In this document: piece by piece, positions 34,621 through 43,855 of the stretch
Numbering within the stretch: position 1 is the first letter of the stretch
Layout of the letters: the number at the start of each line of letters is the position of its first letter
NCBI RefSeq assembly: GCF_003226555.1
Contig: NZ_QKQS01000023.1
Location: forward strand, 1,394,702 to 1,458,701
DNA: 64,000 bases
Origin: Rhodopseudomonas palustris
GTDB lineage: Bacteria > Pseudomonadota > Alphaproteobacteria > Rhizobiales > Xanthobacteraceae
Reading direction: 5' to 3'
The notes under the pieces: generated by a model
What the model saw: the letters and a program-made list of their open reading frames with translations, nothing else
What the model was told of the DNA's origin: nothing
Databases searched by the model: none
Made by a program: the position numbers and the translations under genes

Positions 34621-37335
34621 TCAGGCAGCGCAGGTTGAAGGGTGCGAGTCGAGCAACTTGCGGAAGGCGGTGGCGGGGACCGCCGGGCTGAACAGCCAGC
34701 CTTGCATCTGGGTGCAGCCGAGCGTGCTCAGGATCTCGCGTTGGCGCGGGGTTTCGACCCCCTCTGCGGTGGTCGTCATGCGGCGCGCCGCCGCGATATT
34801 GACCACCGCCTGCACGATCGCCGTGGAGCCTTCGGTGGTGTCGATCACGTCGATGAAGCTGCGATCGATCTTGATCTTGTCGAACGGGAAGCGCTGCAGA
34901 TAGCTCAGCGACGAATAGCCGGTGCCGAAATCGTCGAGCGAGATTTTGACACCGAGCCCTCGAAGCTGCGTCAGCGTGTTCAGCGCCGCGTCGTCGTCGT
35001 GAATCAGGACCGCCTCGGTGATTTCGAGTTCGAGCCGTTCCGCCGGCAGCCCGGCCGCGCCCAGCACGGAAGCGACCAGCAGCGCCAGCGACGGCTGGCG
35101 GAATTGCACCGGCGAGATGTTCACCGCGAGCGTGATGTCGGAATCCCATTTCGCCGCCTCGGAACAGGCGGTCGCCAGCGTCCAGGCGCCGATCTCGTTG
35201 ATCAGGCCGGTGTCTTCGGCGATCGGAATGAACTCGGCCGGCGAGATCATGCCGCGGGTCGGATGCCGCCAGCGTAGCAGCGCCTCGCAGCCGGTGATTG
35301 CGCCGCTGCGGAGATCGACCAGCGGCTGATAATGGATTTCGAAGCCGTGCTCGGCGATCGCGCTGCGCAGATCGAATTCGAGCTGCCGGCGGGTCTTGGC
35401 GGCGGCGTCCATCTCCGGCTCGAAGAACCGAAAGGTGCGGCGGCCTTCGGCTTTGGCGCTGTACATCGCCAGATCGGCGTTCTTCACCAACTGGTCGAGA
35501 TCGGCGCCGTCACGCGGTCCGATCGCGATCCCGATCGACGCATCGGTCGAGAGTTGATGGCCGAGGCACTGGTAGGGCTGCCGGATCGACTCGTAGATGC
35601 GGTCGACCAGCGCGGTGGCGTCGTCGGCGCCACTGACCGCGATCTGGATCACGGCGAATTCGTCGCCGCCGAGGCGGGCGACAAAGTCGATCTCGCGCAC
35701 ACAATCGCGCAGCCGCACCGCGACCTGCTTCAGCAGTTCGTCGCCGACCGGATGGCCGAGCGTGTCGTTGATACTCTTGAACTCGTCGATGTCGATGTAC
35801 AGCAGCGCGAATGGCTCACCGCGGCCGGCACGCTGCAGTTCATTCTCCAGTCTCTGCCGGAACATGGTGCGGTTCGGCAGATCTGTCAGACTGTCGAAAT
35901 GCGCCAGATAGGAGATCTTTTCGTCGTAATGGGTGCGCTCGGTAACGTCCTCATGGGTGATGACCCAGCCGCCTCCGGGCACCGGGACGCTGGAGAATTC
36001 GATCGAGCGGCTGCCGATGCTGTGGATCTCGGAGATTCTTCGACTCGACAGTGTGTCGATGAGGTTCGTGGCGATGCTGTCGACATCTCCGTGCACCGAG
36101 CCGGTCGATTTGCGGTGCTCCAGTACGTCGCGCAGGCTGCAGCCCGGCTTCACGATCTCCGGCGACAGCCCGTACATGTCGAGATAGCGCTGATTGCATA
36201 CCACCAGTCGCGCCTGGGCGTCGAACAGCAGCAGGCCCTGCGACATGTTGTTGATTGCGGTGTCGAGACGTTGCTTGTCGAGCAGCAACTTGCGCTGGGT
36301 GGCATGATGGTGCTTGGAGATCTGATGAACGATCAGCAGCAGGATCACCGTCACCACCAGCGCCGACACCACCGCCACCGACACGAGCAGATTGGTCTGG
36401 CTGCGCCAGCTCGCCAGCGCATCTTCGGTCGTCATGGTGGCGACCATCACGATTGGAAGTCCGCTCAGCGCGTGCGAGGCCACCAGACGCTCCTGGCCGT
36501 CGACCGGGGAGGTCAATCGCGCAGTGGTATCGCCGTCGAATAGCGCCTGCTGTAGAGTCGGACCGTCGCGGAAATTGCGGCCGATCATGCCCTCGACATG
36601 AGGATGGCGCGTCAGCAGCGTGCCGTCGCTGTGGTGCACGGCGATCGCGGAATCGCCGATCAGCGATACCTGCGACAGGAAGCGTTCGAAATGCGCCGGT
36701 GTGAGTGCGCGGGTGACGACGCCGAGAAACTCGCCGTGAGCGTCGTTCAGCCGCTGTGCCAGCACGGTGGTCCAGCCGCCTGCCAATGCGTTGTGCTCCA
36801 GCGCCACCGTGATCCGTTGCGTGGTCCCTGCTTTGTGCTCGCGGAAGTAGTCTTGTTCGGAGATCGAGATCTCCGGCACCGGCCACACGTCCGAGGCGTT
36901 GATCAGCCGGCCGGTGGCGTCGAAGATCTTCAGCGCGGTGATTTCGGTGGCGCCCCTGGCGCGGGACCGCAGCATCTGATGCGCGGCGAGCGTCGCCATC
37001 CCGCCGCTGAACGCATCGGCGGATCGTTGCTGCGCCTGGCGCGCTATCGCGACGATCTCGTTCTGGATTTCCAGAAATTCTTCGATCTCGCGGTCGTAAT
37101 GCAGCGCCAGCAGCAGCGCAGTATTGGACAGTTCGCGCTCGCTGTTCTGCAGCGCCCGGTCACGGAAATTGTTCACCGTCCAGGTCGTGGTGAGGGCTAT
37201 CCCAGCGATCAGGATCGCGCCGCTCAGAATGAGCCACAGGACCGGACGGTGGCGAAGCGCTCCGGCGAGCGACGGCCGATCGCTGGCGTCTGACAGGTGG
37301 CCGAGGGCCTGATCTCGGGGGCGGGGGCTCTGCAT
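34621..37335 (-). CDS. Membrane diguanylate cyclase/phosphodiesterase (Cache-PAS-GGDEF-EAL)
   Basis: The 904-aa protein has a transmembrane helix near residues 30-50, a periplasmic Cache-type sensor domain to about 310, a second helix (about 315-340), a PAS domain (I-N-N-M-S-Q-G-L-L-L-F-D), then GGDEF and EAL domains. The GGDEF site is intact (R-L-G-G-D-E-F) and so is the EAL start (C-E-A-L-L-R-W). It should make or break cyclic di-GMP in response to an external small molecule. Start at ATG 37335; no strong Shine-Dalgarno is seen. Confidence 0.92.
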   Translation of the reverse strand: MQSPRPRDQALGHLSDASDRPSLAGALRHRPVLWLILSGAILIAGIALTTTWTVNNFRDRALQNSERELSNTALLLALHYDREIEEFLEIQNEIVAIARQAQQRSADAFSGGMATLAAHQMLRSRARGATEITALKIFDATGRLINASDVWPVPEISISEQDYFREHKAGTTQRITVALEHNALAGGWTTVLAQRLNDAHGEFLGVVTRALTPAHFERFLSQVSLIGDSAIAVHHSDGTLLTRHPHVEGMIGRNFRDGPTLQQALFDGDTTARLTSPVDGQERLVASHALSGLPIVMVATMTTEDALASWRSQTNLLVSVAVVSALVVTVILLLIVHQISKHHHATQRKLLLDKQRLDTAINNMSQGLLLFDAQARLVVCNQRYLDMYGLSPEIVKPGCSLRDVLEHRKSTGSVHGDVDSIATNLIDTLSSRRISEIHSIGSRSIEFSSVPVPGGGWVITHEDVTERTHYDEKISYLAHFDSLTDLPNRTMFRQRLENELQRAGRGEPFALLYIDIDEFKSINDTLGHPVGDELLKQVAVRLRDCVREIDFVARLGGDEFAVIQIAVSGADDATALVDRIYESIRQPYQCLGHQLSTDASIGIAIGPRDGADLDQLVKNADLAMYSAKAEGRRTFRFFEPEMDAAAKTRRQLEFDLRSAIAEHGFEIHYQPLVDLRSGAITGCEALLRWRHPTRGMISPAEFIPIAEDTGLINEIGAWTLATACSEAAKWDSDITLAVNISPVQFRQPSLALLVASVLGAAGLPAERLELEITEAVLIHDDDAALNTLTQLRGLGVKISLDDFGTGYSSLSYLQRFPFDKIKIDRSFIDVIDTTEGSTAIVQAVVNIAAARRMTTTAEGVETPRQREILSTLGCTQMQGWLFSPAVPATAFRKLLDSHPSTCAA

Positions 37336-37508
37336 TCTGTGAAAACTACCAGCCACAAATGAGAGGCGGGTTAGCAATCACGGTAAGCGAAACTTGAATC
37401 GGGCCTCGTCTGGACCAACAAGGTCGATGCTGAGCTGTTCAATCTTGCTCACACAAGACGCGATGCGTCAACGGCGGCGAACGACGTATACGGGCGGCAT
37501 CCCATAGG

Positions 37509-37542
37509 CAGAAGGCCGGCTGATCGCTCCGCCGGCCTTCTG
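37509..37542. terminator. Hairpin downstream of the 134-aa membrane protein gene
   Basis: CAGAAGGCCGGC (37509-37520) pairs perfectly with GCCGGCCTTCTG (37531-37542). There is no T-run on either strand, so it may stabilise or separate transcripts without being a full intrinsic terminator. Confidence 0.5.
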
Positions 37543-37581
37543 AACATCATGCGCGCGGATCGCGCGCCCGATTGTTATCGG

Positions 37582-37986
37582 TCAGTTGATCGGCGTGCCC
37601 GGACGAGGAGCCGTGGCGCTGTTGGCGCGATAGACTTCGAACACCCCCCAGGCCGCGACGGCGAGATACAGCAGTGCCACCAGATTGCGGGGCAGGATCA
37701 TCGCCAGCGCGATCATCGCTACCGCAACGGTGCAAGCTTTCACGATCTTGTTCTCGTCGACGAAGATCAGCTTGAACCGATCCCAGTTCTCCGCCTTCCA
37801 CAGCGGGGGATTCATGGTCTGCAGGCCGAACTTCTCCCACGCGCCCTTGAAGCCGATTTCACGCGCCCACAACAGAAACAGCGCGATGAGGAAGGTGGCG
37901 ATGGTGACGAGGGCGGCGAGAGGACCGCCGGCGTAGCCGATGACGACCACGAGGGCGATTGCAAAAGCACCGATCCAATACTGCAT
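37582..37986 (-). CDS. Hypothetical inner-membrane protein, 134 aa
   Basis: The product starts M-Q-Y-W-I-G and has hydrophobic helices at about residues 5-40 (two spans), 80-100 and 100-120 around a soluble loop with W-E-K-F-G-L-Q-T-M-N-P-P-L-W. I do not recognise the family. A GTG at 38004 would add six residues. It may be co-transcribed with a small frame just upstream on the same strand. Confidence 0.65.
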   Translation of the reverse strand: MQYWIGAFAIALVVVIGYAGGPLAALVTIATFLIALFLLWAREIGFKGAWEKFGLQTMNPPLWKAENWDRFKLIFVDENKIVKACTVAVAMIALAMILPRNLVALLYLAVAAWGVFEVYRANSATAPRPGTPIN

Positions 37987-37990
37987 TGAT

Positions 37991-38167
37991 TTACCTATTG
38001 TCACCCAGCGGAGGCGGGTGCCCTTTCAGGTTCGTCCACGCGCGCATCGCCGCGGGTGGGATGGAAAGACGGTCAGGTACGCGCACGCTGCTGCGGAGGT
38101 CGTCATCCTCGACTGCGTCCACGATCTTGAGCGCGAAACAACCGGCAAACGCCGATTCCCAGCTCAT
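37991..38167 (-). CDS. Possible small protein, 58 aa
   Basis: This ATG frame starts M-S-W-E-S-A-F-A-G-C-F-A-L-K-I-V-D-A-V-E-D-D-D and ends four bases before the next start on the same strand. Composition is plausible for a soluble peptide, but there is no strong ribosome site and no family match. It is a candidate only; the rest of the 38005-38387 gap holds nothing I recognise. Confidence 0.3.
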   Translation of the reverse strand: MSWESAFAGCFALKIVDAVEDDDLRSSVRVPDRLSIPPAAMRAWTNLKGHPPPLGDNR

Positions 38168-38387
38168 TTTGAATAGGGCAAATGAGAAAGCCCTGCCAGT
38201 CAGGCGAATTGCTGACACCGGACGTTGAATGACGTGCGGCGGGCGGTCGCAGCGGGCCGCCTCACCAGCGGCGGGAGCAGCCCTCTTGGTCTTTGGTCGC
38301 AAGCGCTGCAGGTATTCTTACCAGCGGTCAGCTTAATCACTGCGTAACGACGACTGCGAATAGTCGAGCCTGAGGGGGAGAATACCC

Positions 38388-38582
38388 ATGCTGCAGAAGC
38401 TCGAAACCACGGATCTGAAAGAAGCCCGCCGATCGCGAATCGCGCAGTTCAGCGGTCGCGCCGCCACGTTGAAGGTCGGAGGTTCCTCGGTCACCGGCAT
38501 CGTCCATGCCGTCAAGGAAGACAAAACCGGCGAGACCCCGCGCTGGATCGTCACGGTGATGTCGCAGCCGGCGCGGCGCTGA
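38388..38582 (+). CDS. Small conserved hypothetical protein, 64 aa
   Basis: A GGGGGAGAA motif lies 5 bases before the ATG. The 64-residue product is basic and beta-rich (G-R-A-A-T-L-K-V-G-G-S-S-V-T-G-I-V, then W-I-V-T-V-M), compatible with a small SH3-like or PilZ-like barrel. No family can be named. It abuts the acyl-CoA dehydrogenase gene tail-to-tail with no gap. Confidence 0.55.
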   Translation: MLQKLETTDLKEARRSRIAQFSGRAATLKVGGSSVTGIVHAVKEDKTGETPRWIVTVMSQPARR

Positions 38583-39848
38583 TCACACCGACAGCAACTG
38601 CGACGGCGGAACGAAGTGGTGGGCGTTTTGGCCGGCCTGCGCTTTCGCCTTGGCCAGTTCGGCGCGCGCCACCACGCGCAGATGCACCTCATCCGGCCCG
38701 TCGAGAAACCGCATCGCCCGGCCCCAGGTCCATAGATAAGACAACGGCGTATCCGGCGTCAGGCCCATCGCCCCGAACACCTGCATGGCGCGATCGACGA
38801 CCCGTGTCTGCAACCGCGCTGCTACCAGCTTGATCGCCGAGACATCGACCCGCGCTGCGGCGTTGCCAGCACGGTCCATCCGGTGCGCCGCCTGCATCAC
38901 CAAGAGCCGCGCCTGATCGATCTCCAGCCGCGATTCTGCGATCCAGTCCTGAACGTTGGCGAAGTCGGCGAGGTGTTTGCCGAACGCCTCGCGCTCCAGC
39001 GCGCGTTCCGCCATCAGTTCGAGCGCGACTTCGCATTGGCCAATGGTGCGCATGCAATGATGCACCCGGCCTGGCCCGAGCCGGTCCTGTGCCAGTCGGA
39101 AGCCTTTGCCTTCCTCGCCGAGCAGGTTGGCGGCCGGCACCCGGACATCGCGGAACAGCAGCTCGCAATGCCCTTCGGGCGAGTGATAATGCATGATCGG
39201 GATGTTGCGGACGATCGACAGCCCGGGCGTGTCCATCGGCACCAGCAGCATCGAGTGTCGCTCGTGCGAGGTCGGCGGCAGGCTGTCGTTGGAGACGCCC
39301 ATCACGATCGCCAGCTTGCAGTTCGGATGCGCCGGCCCGGTGATGAACCATTTGCGGCCGTTGACGACGTAGTGGTCGCCGTCGCGCCGGATCGTGGTGC
39401 GGATGTTGCGCGCGTCGGAAGACGCCGCGTCCGGCTCGCTCATCGCGAAGCAGGAGCGAATCTCGCCGATCAGCAGCGGATCGAGCCATTGGCTGCGCTG
39501 CTCCGGCGTTGCCGCCAGATGCAGCAGCTCCATGTTGCCGGTGTCCGGCGCATTGCAGTTGAACACTTCCGACGCCCAATGCACCCTGCCCATGATCTCG
39601 GCGAGTGGTGCGTATTCGACATTGCTCAGGCGTTGGCCGGGATCTCCGTCGCTCAGACCCGGCAGAAACAGATTCCACAGTTCCTCGGAGAACGCTTTCG
39701 ACTTCAGCCGTTCGATCAGTGCGAGAGGATAGCGCCCGGCCGCCACCTCGCGATGCCAAGCAACGTTGGCCGGCTCGACGTGGAAACGCATGAAATCGGA
39801 GAGCTGCGCGCGCAGCCGTTGCACCTTGTCGCTGTGATCGAAATCCAT
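38583..39848 (-). CDS. Acyl-CoA dehydrogenase
   Basis: The 421-aa flavoenzyme introduces a trans-2 double bond into acyl-CoA thioesters. Conserved segments: C-F-A-M-S-E-P-D-A-A-S-S-D in the central barrel (FAD/substrate contact), G-R-K-W-F-I-T-G-P-A-H-P, and a C-terminal R-V-H-H-C-M-R-T-I-G-Q. The size and the N-terminal helix F-M-R-F-H-V-E-P fit the large ACAD10/11-like bacterial branch. Start at the ATG in front of D-F-D-H-S-D-K-V-Q-R. It is upstream of no other beta-oxidation gene here, so the chain-length preference is open. Confidence 0.92.
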   Translation of the reverse strand: MDFDHSDKVQRLRAQLSDFMRFHVEPANVAWHREVAAGRYPLALIERLKSKAFSEELWNLFLPGLSDGDPGQRLSNVEYAPLAEIMGRVHWASEVFNCNAPDTGNMELLHLAATPEQRSQWLDPLLIGEIRSCFAMSEPDAASSDARNIRTTIRRDGDHYVVNGRKWFITGPAHPNCKLAIVMGVSNDSLPPTSHERHSMLLVPMDTPGLSIVRNIPIMHYHSPEGHCELLFRDVRVPAANLLGEEGKGFRLAQDRLGPGRVHHCMRTIGQCEVALELMAERALEREAFGKHLADFANVQDWIAESRLEIDQARLLVMQAAHRMDRAGNAAARVDVSAIKLVAARLQTRVVDRAMQVFGAMGLTPDTPLSYLWTWGRAMRFLDGPDEVHLRVVARAELAKAKAQAGQNAHHFVPPSQLLSV

Positions 39849-39928
39849 ACAGGGCTCTATGGCGAGAGAGGCGACGGAACATTCCGCCGAGGCTGGTAGC
39901 GCGGGGGCGAGCCGTCGCTGCGCCCGCG

Positions 39929-40273
39929 TCAATTGCGCTTGAGGCTGAGGATGTAGTGCACGATCTCCGCGGCATCGCCGGGTGCGATGATGAAGTTCGG
40001 CATATCGGTGTGGTTGGAACGTAGGAACACGTTCAGGGACAGCGCGGTGGTCGAGGGTAGATTCGCGATCCGGGAGAAGCTCGGACCTTTGCCGTCGCGG
40101 GCATCGTCCGGCTCGATCGCATGGCACTCGGCACACCATCGGGCGGCGAGCTTATGACCTGTCGAAATACCGTCCTGCGGGGCGACCGCGTCGGCGCGGT
40201 GCAGCCGAACCATCAGCAGCACCGCGACGATCAGACATCCAGTGGCAAATGATCTGCCCCACCCGAGCGACAT
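39929..40273 (-). CDS. Single-haem cytochrome c
   Basis: The 114-aa protein has a signal peptide or signal anchor (about residues 9-27) and one haem-attachment motif C-A-E-C-H near residue 46. The distal ligand is likely the methionine in H-T-D-M-P-N-F. Mature size of about 85 residues fits a small class I cytochrome c that carries electrons in the periplasm. The gene follows a cysteine-containing DUF6455-like protein on the same strand, 8 bp apart, which suggests a shared transcript. Confidence 0.88.
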   Translation of the reverse strand: MSLGWGRSFATGCLIVAVLLMVRLHRADAVAPQDGISTGHKLAARWCAECHAIEPDDARDGKGPSFSRIANLPSTTALSLNVFLRSNHTDMPNFIIAPGDAAEIVHYILSLKRN

Positions 40274-40281
40274 CGCCGCGC

Positions 40282-40716
40282 TTAGTGACGGACGGTACCG
40301 GGCGCGACGTGGAAGTCCTTTTCCAGCGCGTCGAGCGTCACCTTGTTGGCGCAATACGCCTGGTAGTGTTCGGCGAGCGAGCCGTCGGCGATGTCGTGAT
40401 CGCACTCGGCCTTGTGGCGGCACAGCGCGCAGACGCGTTCGAGATCGCGCATCACCAGCGGCTGGGCGCGGGCGATCGCGGCCTCGTCGATGCCGAGAAC
40501 CTTGAGGAGCTGCGGCAGCTCTTCGACCTTGTGCGGACCCTGTCGGACCAGTTCGTCGAGGTCGGATGCGGTGACGCCGAGGTCGTGCGCGATGCGGCCG
40601 AATTCAGCGGAATCGAACTGACACATCTCGACGACTTCACGGCGGTGCTTCAGCCAGTCGGCGAAGGTTTCGATCAGCCGGTCGACGAGCGGATAGGGGC
40701 GGCTATGGGCAGGCAT
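40282..40716 (-). CDS. DUF6455-like cysteine-containing protein
   Basis: The 144-aa soluble protein ends with a cluster C-A-L-C-R-H-K-A-E-C-D-H-D-I and a later C, as in the DUF6455 group found beside electron-transfer genes in alphaproteobacteria. The four cysteines could hold zinc or an iron-sulfur centre. The ATG at 40716 has GGAGGG 5 bases upstream, better than an ATG at 40770. It is probably in operon with the cytochrome c gene. Confidence 0.75.
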   Translation of the reverse strand: MPAHSRPYPLVDRLIETFADWLKHRREVVEMCQFDSAEFGRIAHDLGVTASDLDELVRQGPHKVEELPQLLKVLGIDEAAIARAQPLVMRDLERVCALCRHKAECDHDIADGSLAEHYQAYCANKVTLDALEKDFHVAPGTVRH

Positions 40717-40905
40717 TTCGCCCTCCAAGATGTCTGACGGTGGCGGTACAATCGCTGAAGTATCCCGCAATCACATTGCGATAGATCAAGCAAAACGCCC
40801 TCGGAAAGTACCGGAGGTCGAAGCTGCCGAGCCAACACAATCAGTTGTTTGTTCGCTGTGCGGAATACGGTTGAGCGTCGCTACGCGATGGAGCTGATCG
40901 TCTGC

Positions 40906-42720
40906 TCAGCGCCGCGCGAAGGTAGCGCGGGTCAGCGGTTGGCGCGCGTTCTCGACCTGGCGACCGGGCGCGTCGGGGCGGCCGTTGGTGAACGCCGGCA
41001 CGGTCGGTCGCAGCTCTTCGAGGAAGATCGGCTTGGAGTAATAGTAGCCCTGCGCGTAGCGAATTCGCGTCATCGCCTGCAGGTAAGCGAGCTCTTCGAA
41101 GGTTTCGATCCCTTCGGCGATCACCGTCATCCCGAGCGCGTCGCTGAGCGATTCGATCGCCCGCAAAATACCCTGACTACGCGGTCGCTTGTGAATGTCC
41201 GTGATGAACGAGCGGTCGATCTTGATCTCGTCGGCGGTGATATCGGCAAGCGCCGACAACGACGAATAGCCGATGCCGAAATCGTCGATCGAGATCCCGA
41301 CGCCGATCTTGCGCAGCATCGGCAGAATCTCTTGCTGGAAGTGCGCCTTGGCGACGAAAGCGTCTTCGGTGACCTCGATCATGAAGCGCGTCGGGCATTC
41401 GGTTGCGGCGAGCGCTTCACAGAACGAGCGCATGAATTCCGGCGAGCCGGCTTGTTTGGCGGCGACATTGACGCTGATGCTGGCATGTTCGCCGAACGCG
41501 GCGTTGATCAGGTCGATCGATTTCATGATTTCGCCGAGCACCAAATGGGTCAGCTCGTCGATCAGGCCGAGTTCGACCGCGAGATCGACGAAGGTGCCCG
41601 GCGCCTGGATCACGCCGTTGTCGTCGCGCAGCCGCACCAGCGCTTCGATGCCCTTGATCTCGTTGGTGCGGATGTCGACCTTGGGCTGGAATGCGCAGCA
41701 GAATCGCTTGTCGAGAATGGCTTGGCGCAACGACTGCTCCACCGCCATCCGCGCCAGCGCCTCGCGCTCCATCGCGACGTTGAAGATCGCCAAGGCCCCC
41801 TTGGCGTCGCTCTTCACCCGATACATCGCGATGTCGGCGTTCTGCCGCAGCGCTTCATAGCTGCTGCCGTGATCCGGATACAGGCTGATGCCGATCGACG
41901 CGGAGGCGAACACTTCGGTGCCGTCGATGTAGAACGGCGCCTTCAACCGCTGCAGCAGGAATTCGACGTGATCGGCGACCTCGTTTTCGCTGGTCACCGG
42001 ATCAAGCAGCAGCAGGAATTCGTCGCCGCTGATTCGCGACAGCACGTCGGTGTCGCGCAGCTCCAGCGACAGCCGCTTGGCGATTCCGACCAGCAGCGCA
42101 TCGCCGACCGAATGGCCGTAGTAATCGTTGATGTGCTTGAAATTGTCGACATCGAGGAACGCCAGCGCGAAATGCTGCGACCGGTGGTCTTCGATCAGCG
42201 CGGTGACGTGATGCTCGATCACGGCGCGGTTCGGCAGGCCGGTGAGCTCGTCGTAATAGGCACGGCGAAACAGCTCGTCCTCGATCACCTTCTGCTCGGT
42301 GACGTCGAGAGAACTCGACAGCAGCAGTTTGCGCCCGGCGATATCCACCGGCTTGTGCGCGGTCAGCAGTGCGCGGGCCGCGCCGTCGAAGGTGAGGCGT
42401 TCCTCGCGGGTCCCGGCCTGGCCCTCGGCTAGCAGCGCGGCGCCGTCGTTGCGGCGCCGCTCAAGTGGCAGGTTGCCGACGGCGTCAGTCGCCGTCGGGG
42501 CGAGCCGATATTGCGCGGCAGCGGCGTCGTTGACGAAGATAAAGCGGCCTTCCTCGTCCTGTACAGTCACCGCCGCCGGCAGTGCGCGTACGATGTCTTT
42601 GAACAGCCGAAAGTCCTCGGCGTCAGCTGCAGCGGAATCGGACGGTGAGGCCACAGCGGGCCGATCGCCGGCGGCGTCGGTGGTTCCGATCGAGGGAGGG
42701 GCTGGTGTGGCGCTCGTCAT
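40906..42720 (-). CDS. PAS-GGDEF-EAL cyclic di-GMP protein
   Basis: The 604-aa cytosolic protein starts with an unstructured 40-residue tail, then a PAS domain (about 45-160), a GGDEF domain and an EAL domain. The GGDEF signature reads R-I-S-G-D-E-F, with serine in the first position, which often impairs cyclase activity. The EAL motif is present (G-I-E-A-L-V-R), as is D-D-F-G-I-G-Y-S-S-L in the phosphodiesterase core. It is therefore more likely a phosphodiesterase, with the GGDEF domain possibly binding GTP as an allosteric site. Confidence 0.9.
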   Translation of the reverse strand: MTSATPAPPSIGTTDAAGDRPAVASPSDSAAADAEDFRLFKDIVRALPAAVTVQDEEGRFIFVNDAAAAQYRLAPTATDAVGNLPLERRRNDGAALLAEGQAGTREERLTFDGAARALLTAHKPVDIAGRKLLLSSSLDVTEQKVIEDELFRRAYYDELTGLPNRAVIEHHVTALIEDHRSQHFALAFLDVDNFKHINDYYGHSVGDALLVGIAKRLSLELRDTDVLSRISGDEFLLLLDPVTSENEVADHVEFLLQRLKAPFYIDGTEVFASASIGISLYPDHGSSYEALRQNADIAMYRVKSDAKGALAIFNVAMEREALARMAVEQSLRQAILDKRFCCAFQPKVDIRTNEIKGIEALVRLRDDNGVIQAPGTFVDLAVELGLIDELTHLVLGEIMKSIDLINAAFGEHASISVNVAAKQAGSPEFMRSFCEALAATECPTRFMIEVTEDAFVAKAHFQQEILPMLRKIGVGISIDDFGIGYSSLSALADITADEIKIDRSFITDIHKRPRSQGILRAIESLSDALGMTVIAEGIETFEELAYLQAMTRIRYAQGYYYSKPIFLEELRPTVPAFTNGRPDAPGRQVENARQPLTRATFARR

Positions 42721-42899
42721 GCGCGCAAAAGATCGCGCGGGCCGCTGTAATAATGGTTAAGTGCCGCAGCGAATGCCGGTGCGATCGTCCGATCCGTCGC
42801 GGATTTGAATTGCAGTCGAGTATTTGTCATTAACAGCTTGTCAACGCCGACAACGAAAGCGGTAGCAGGTGACACCTGCTCGATCAGGGAGCGACAAGG

Positions 42900-43742
42900 A
42901 TGGGACGACTCGAGGGTAAGGTTGCGATCATCACCGGCGCAACCAGCGGCATCGGGTGGCGCACGGCGGAGGTTTTCGTCGCGGAAGGCGCCAGAATCGT
43001 GGTCGCGGGGCGCCGTGTCGCCGAAGGTGAGGCGCTGGCGGGGCAGCTCGGGGAGTGCTGCGTCTTCAAGCAGACCGACGTTACCGACGAGGCGCAGGTG
43101 CAGGCGCTGATCGGCACCGCGCTCGACAAATTCGGCCGGCTCGACTGTCTGTTCAACAATGCGGGCGGCCCGGCGCAGACCGGCGGCATTGAAGGGCTCG
43201 AAGTCGATCGCTTCGACGCTGCAATGGCGACGCTGGTGCGCAGCGTGATGCTGGGCATGAAGCATGCCGCACCGGTGATGAAGAAGCAGGGCTCAGGCTC
43301 GATCATCAACAATGGCAGCATCGCCGGCCGCCTTGCCGGGTTTTCATCGTCGCTGGTGTACGGCGCTGCCAAGGCGGCGGTAAACCATTTTACCAAATGC
43401 GTCGCGATGGAGCTCGGCGAATCCGGCATCCGCGTCAATTCGATTTCGCCCGGCGCGATCGCCACCGGCATCTTCGGCAAGGCGCTCGGGCTGACCACCG
43501 ACGCGGCCGAAAAGACCGCGGCGACGATGCGCGAGATCTACAAGACCGCGCAGCCGATCCAGCGCGCCGGCGTTCCGGACGATATCGCTCAGGCCGCGGT
43601 GTTTCTCGCCAGCGATGAGTCGACCTTCATCAATGGTCACGATCTCGTGGTCGACGGCGGCATCACCGGCGGCCGCAACTGGACGGCGCAGCAGCAGGGC
43701 TACGTTGCCCTGCGCAAGGCGTTCGATCAGGCCGAGGGGTGA
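42900..43742 (+). CDS. Short-chain dehydrogenase/reductase
   Basis: The 280-aa classical SDR binds NAD(P) through T-G-A-T-S-G-I-G (residues about 12-19) and has N-N-A-G-G-P. The catalytic serine and tyrosine are in I-I-N-N-G-S-I-A and the Y-G-A-A-K block (about residues 155-159). GGGAG and AAGG lie in front of the ATG. The substrate is not obvious. It is 114 bp from a convergent cytochrome P450 gene, so a shared small-molecule pathway is possible but unproven. Confidence 0.92.
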   Translation: MGRLEGKVAIITGATSGIGWRTAEVFVAEGARIVVAGRRVAEGEALAGQLGECCVFKQTDVTDEAQVQALIGTALDKFGRLDCLFNNAGGPAQTGGIEGLEVDRFDAAMATLVRSVMLGMKHAAPVMKKQGSGSIINNGSIAGRLAGFSSSLVYGAAKAAVNHFTKCVAMELGESGIRVNSISPGAIATGIFGKALGLTTDAAEKTAATMREIYKTAQPIQRAGVPDDIAQAAVFLASDESTFINGHDLVVDGGITGGRNWTAQQQGYVALRKAFDQAEG

Positions 43743-43755
43743 GATAGCTACTGCT

Positions 43756-43835
43756 CGTCATTGCGAGCGAAGCGAAGCAATCCAGAGCACCGAGTATTGC
43801 GTCTGGATTGCTTCGCTTCGCTCCTCGCAATGACG
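43756..43835. repeat. Dispersed palindromic repeat, copy 3
   Basis: CGTCATTGCGAGCGAAGCGAAGCAATCCAGA and its near-perfect complement on the right meet across a 12-base centre. This is the cleanest copy. It lies between convergent SDR and P450 genes, where a bidirectional hairpin would act as a terminator. Confidence 0.88.
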
Positions 43836-43855
43836 GTCGAAGTTGTTCCGCGAAA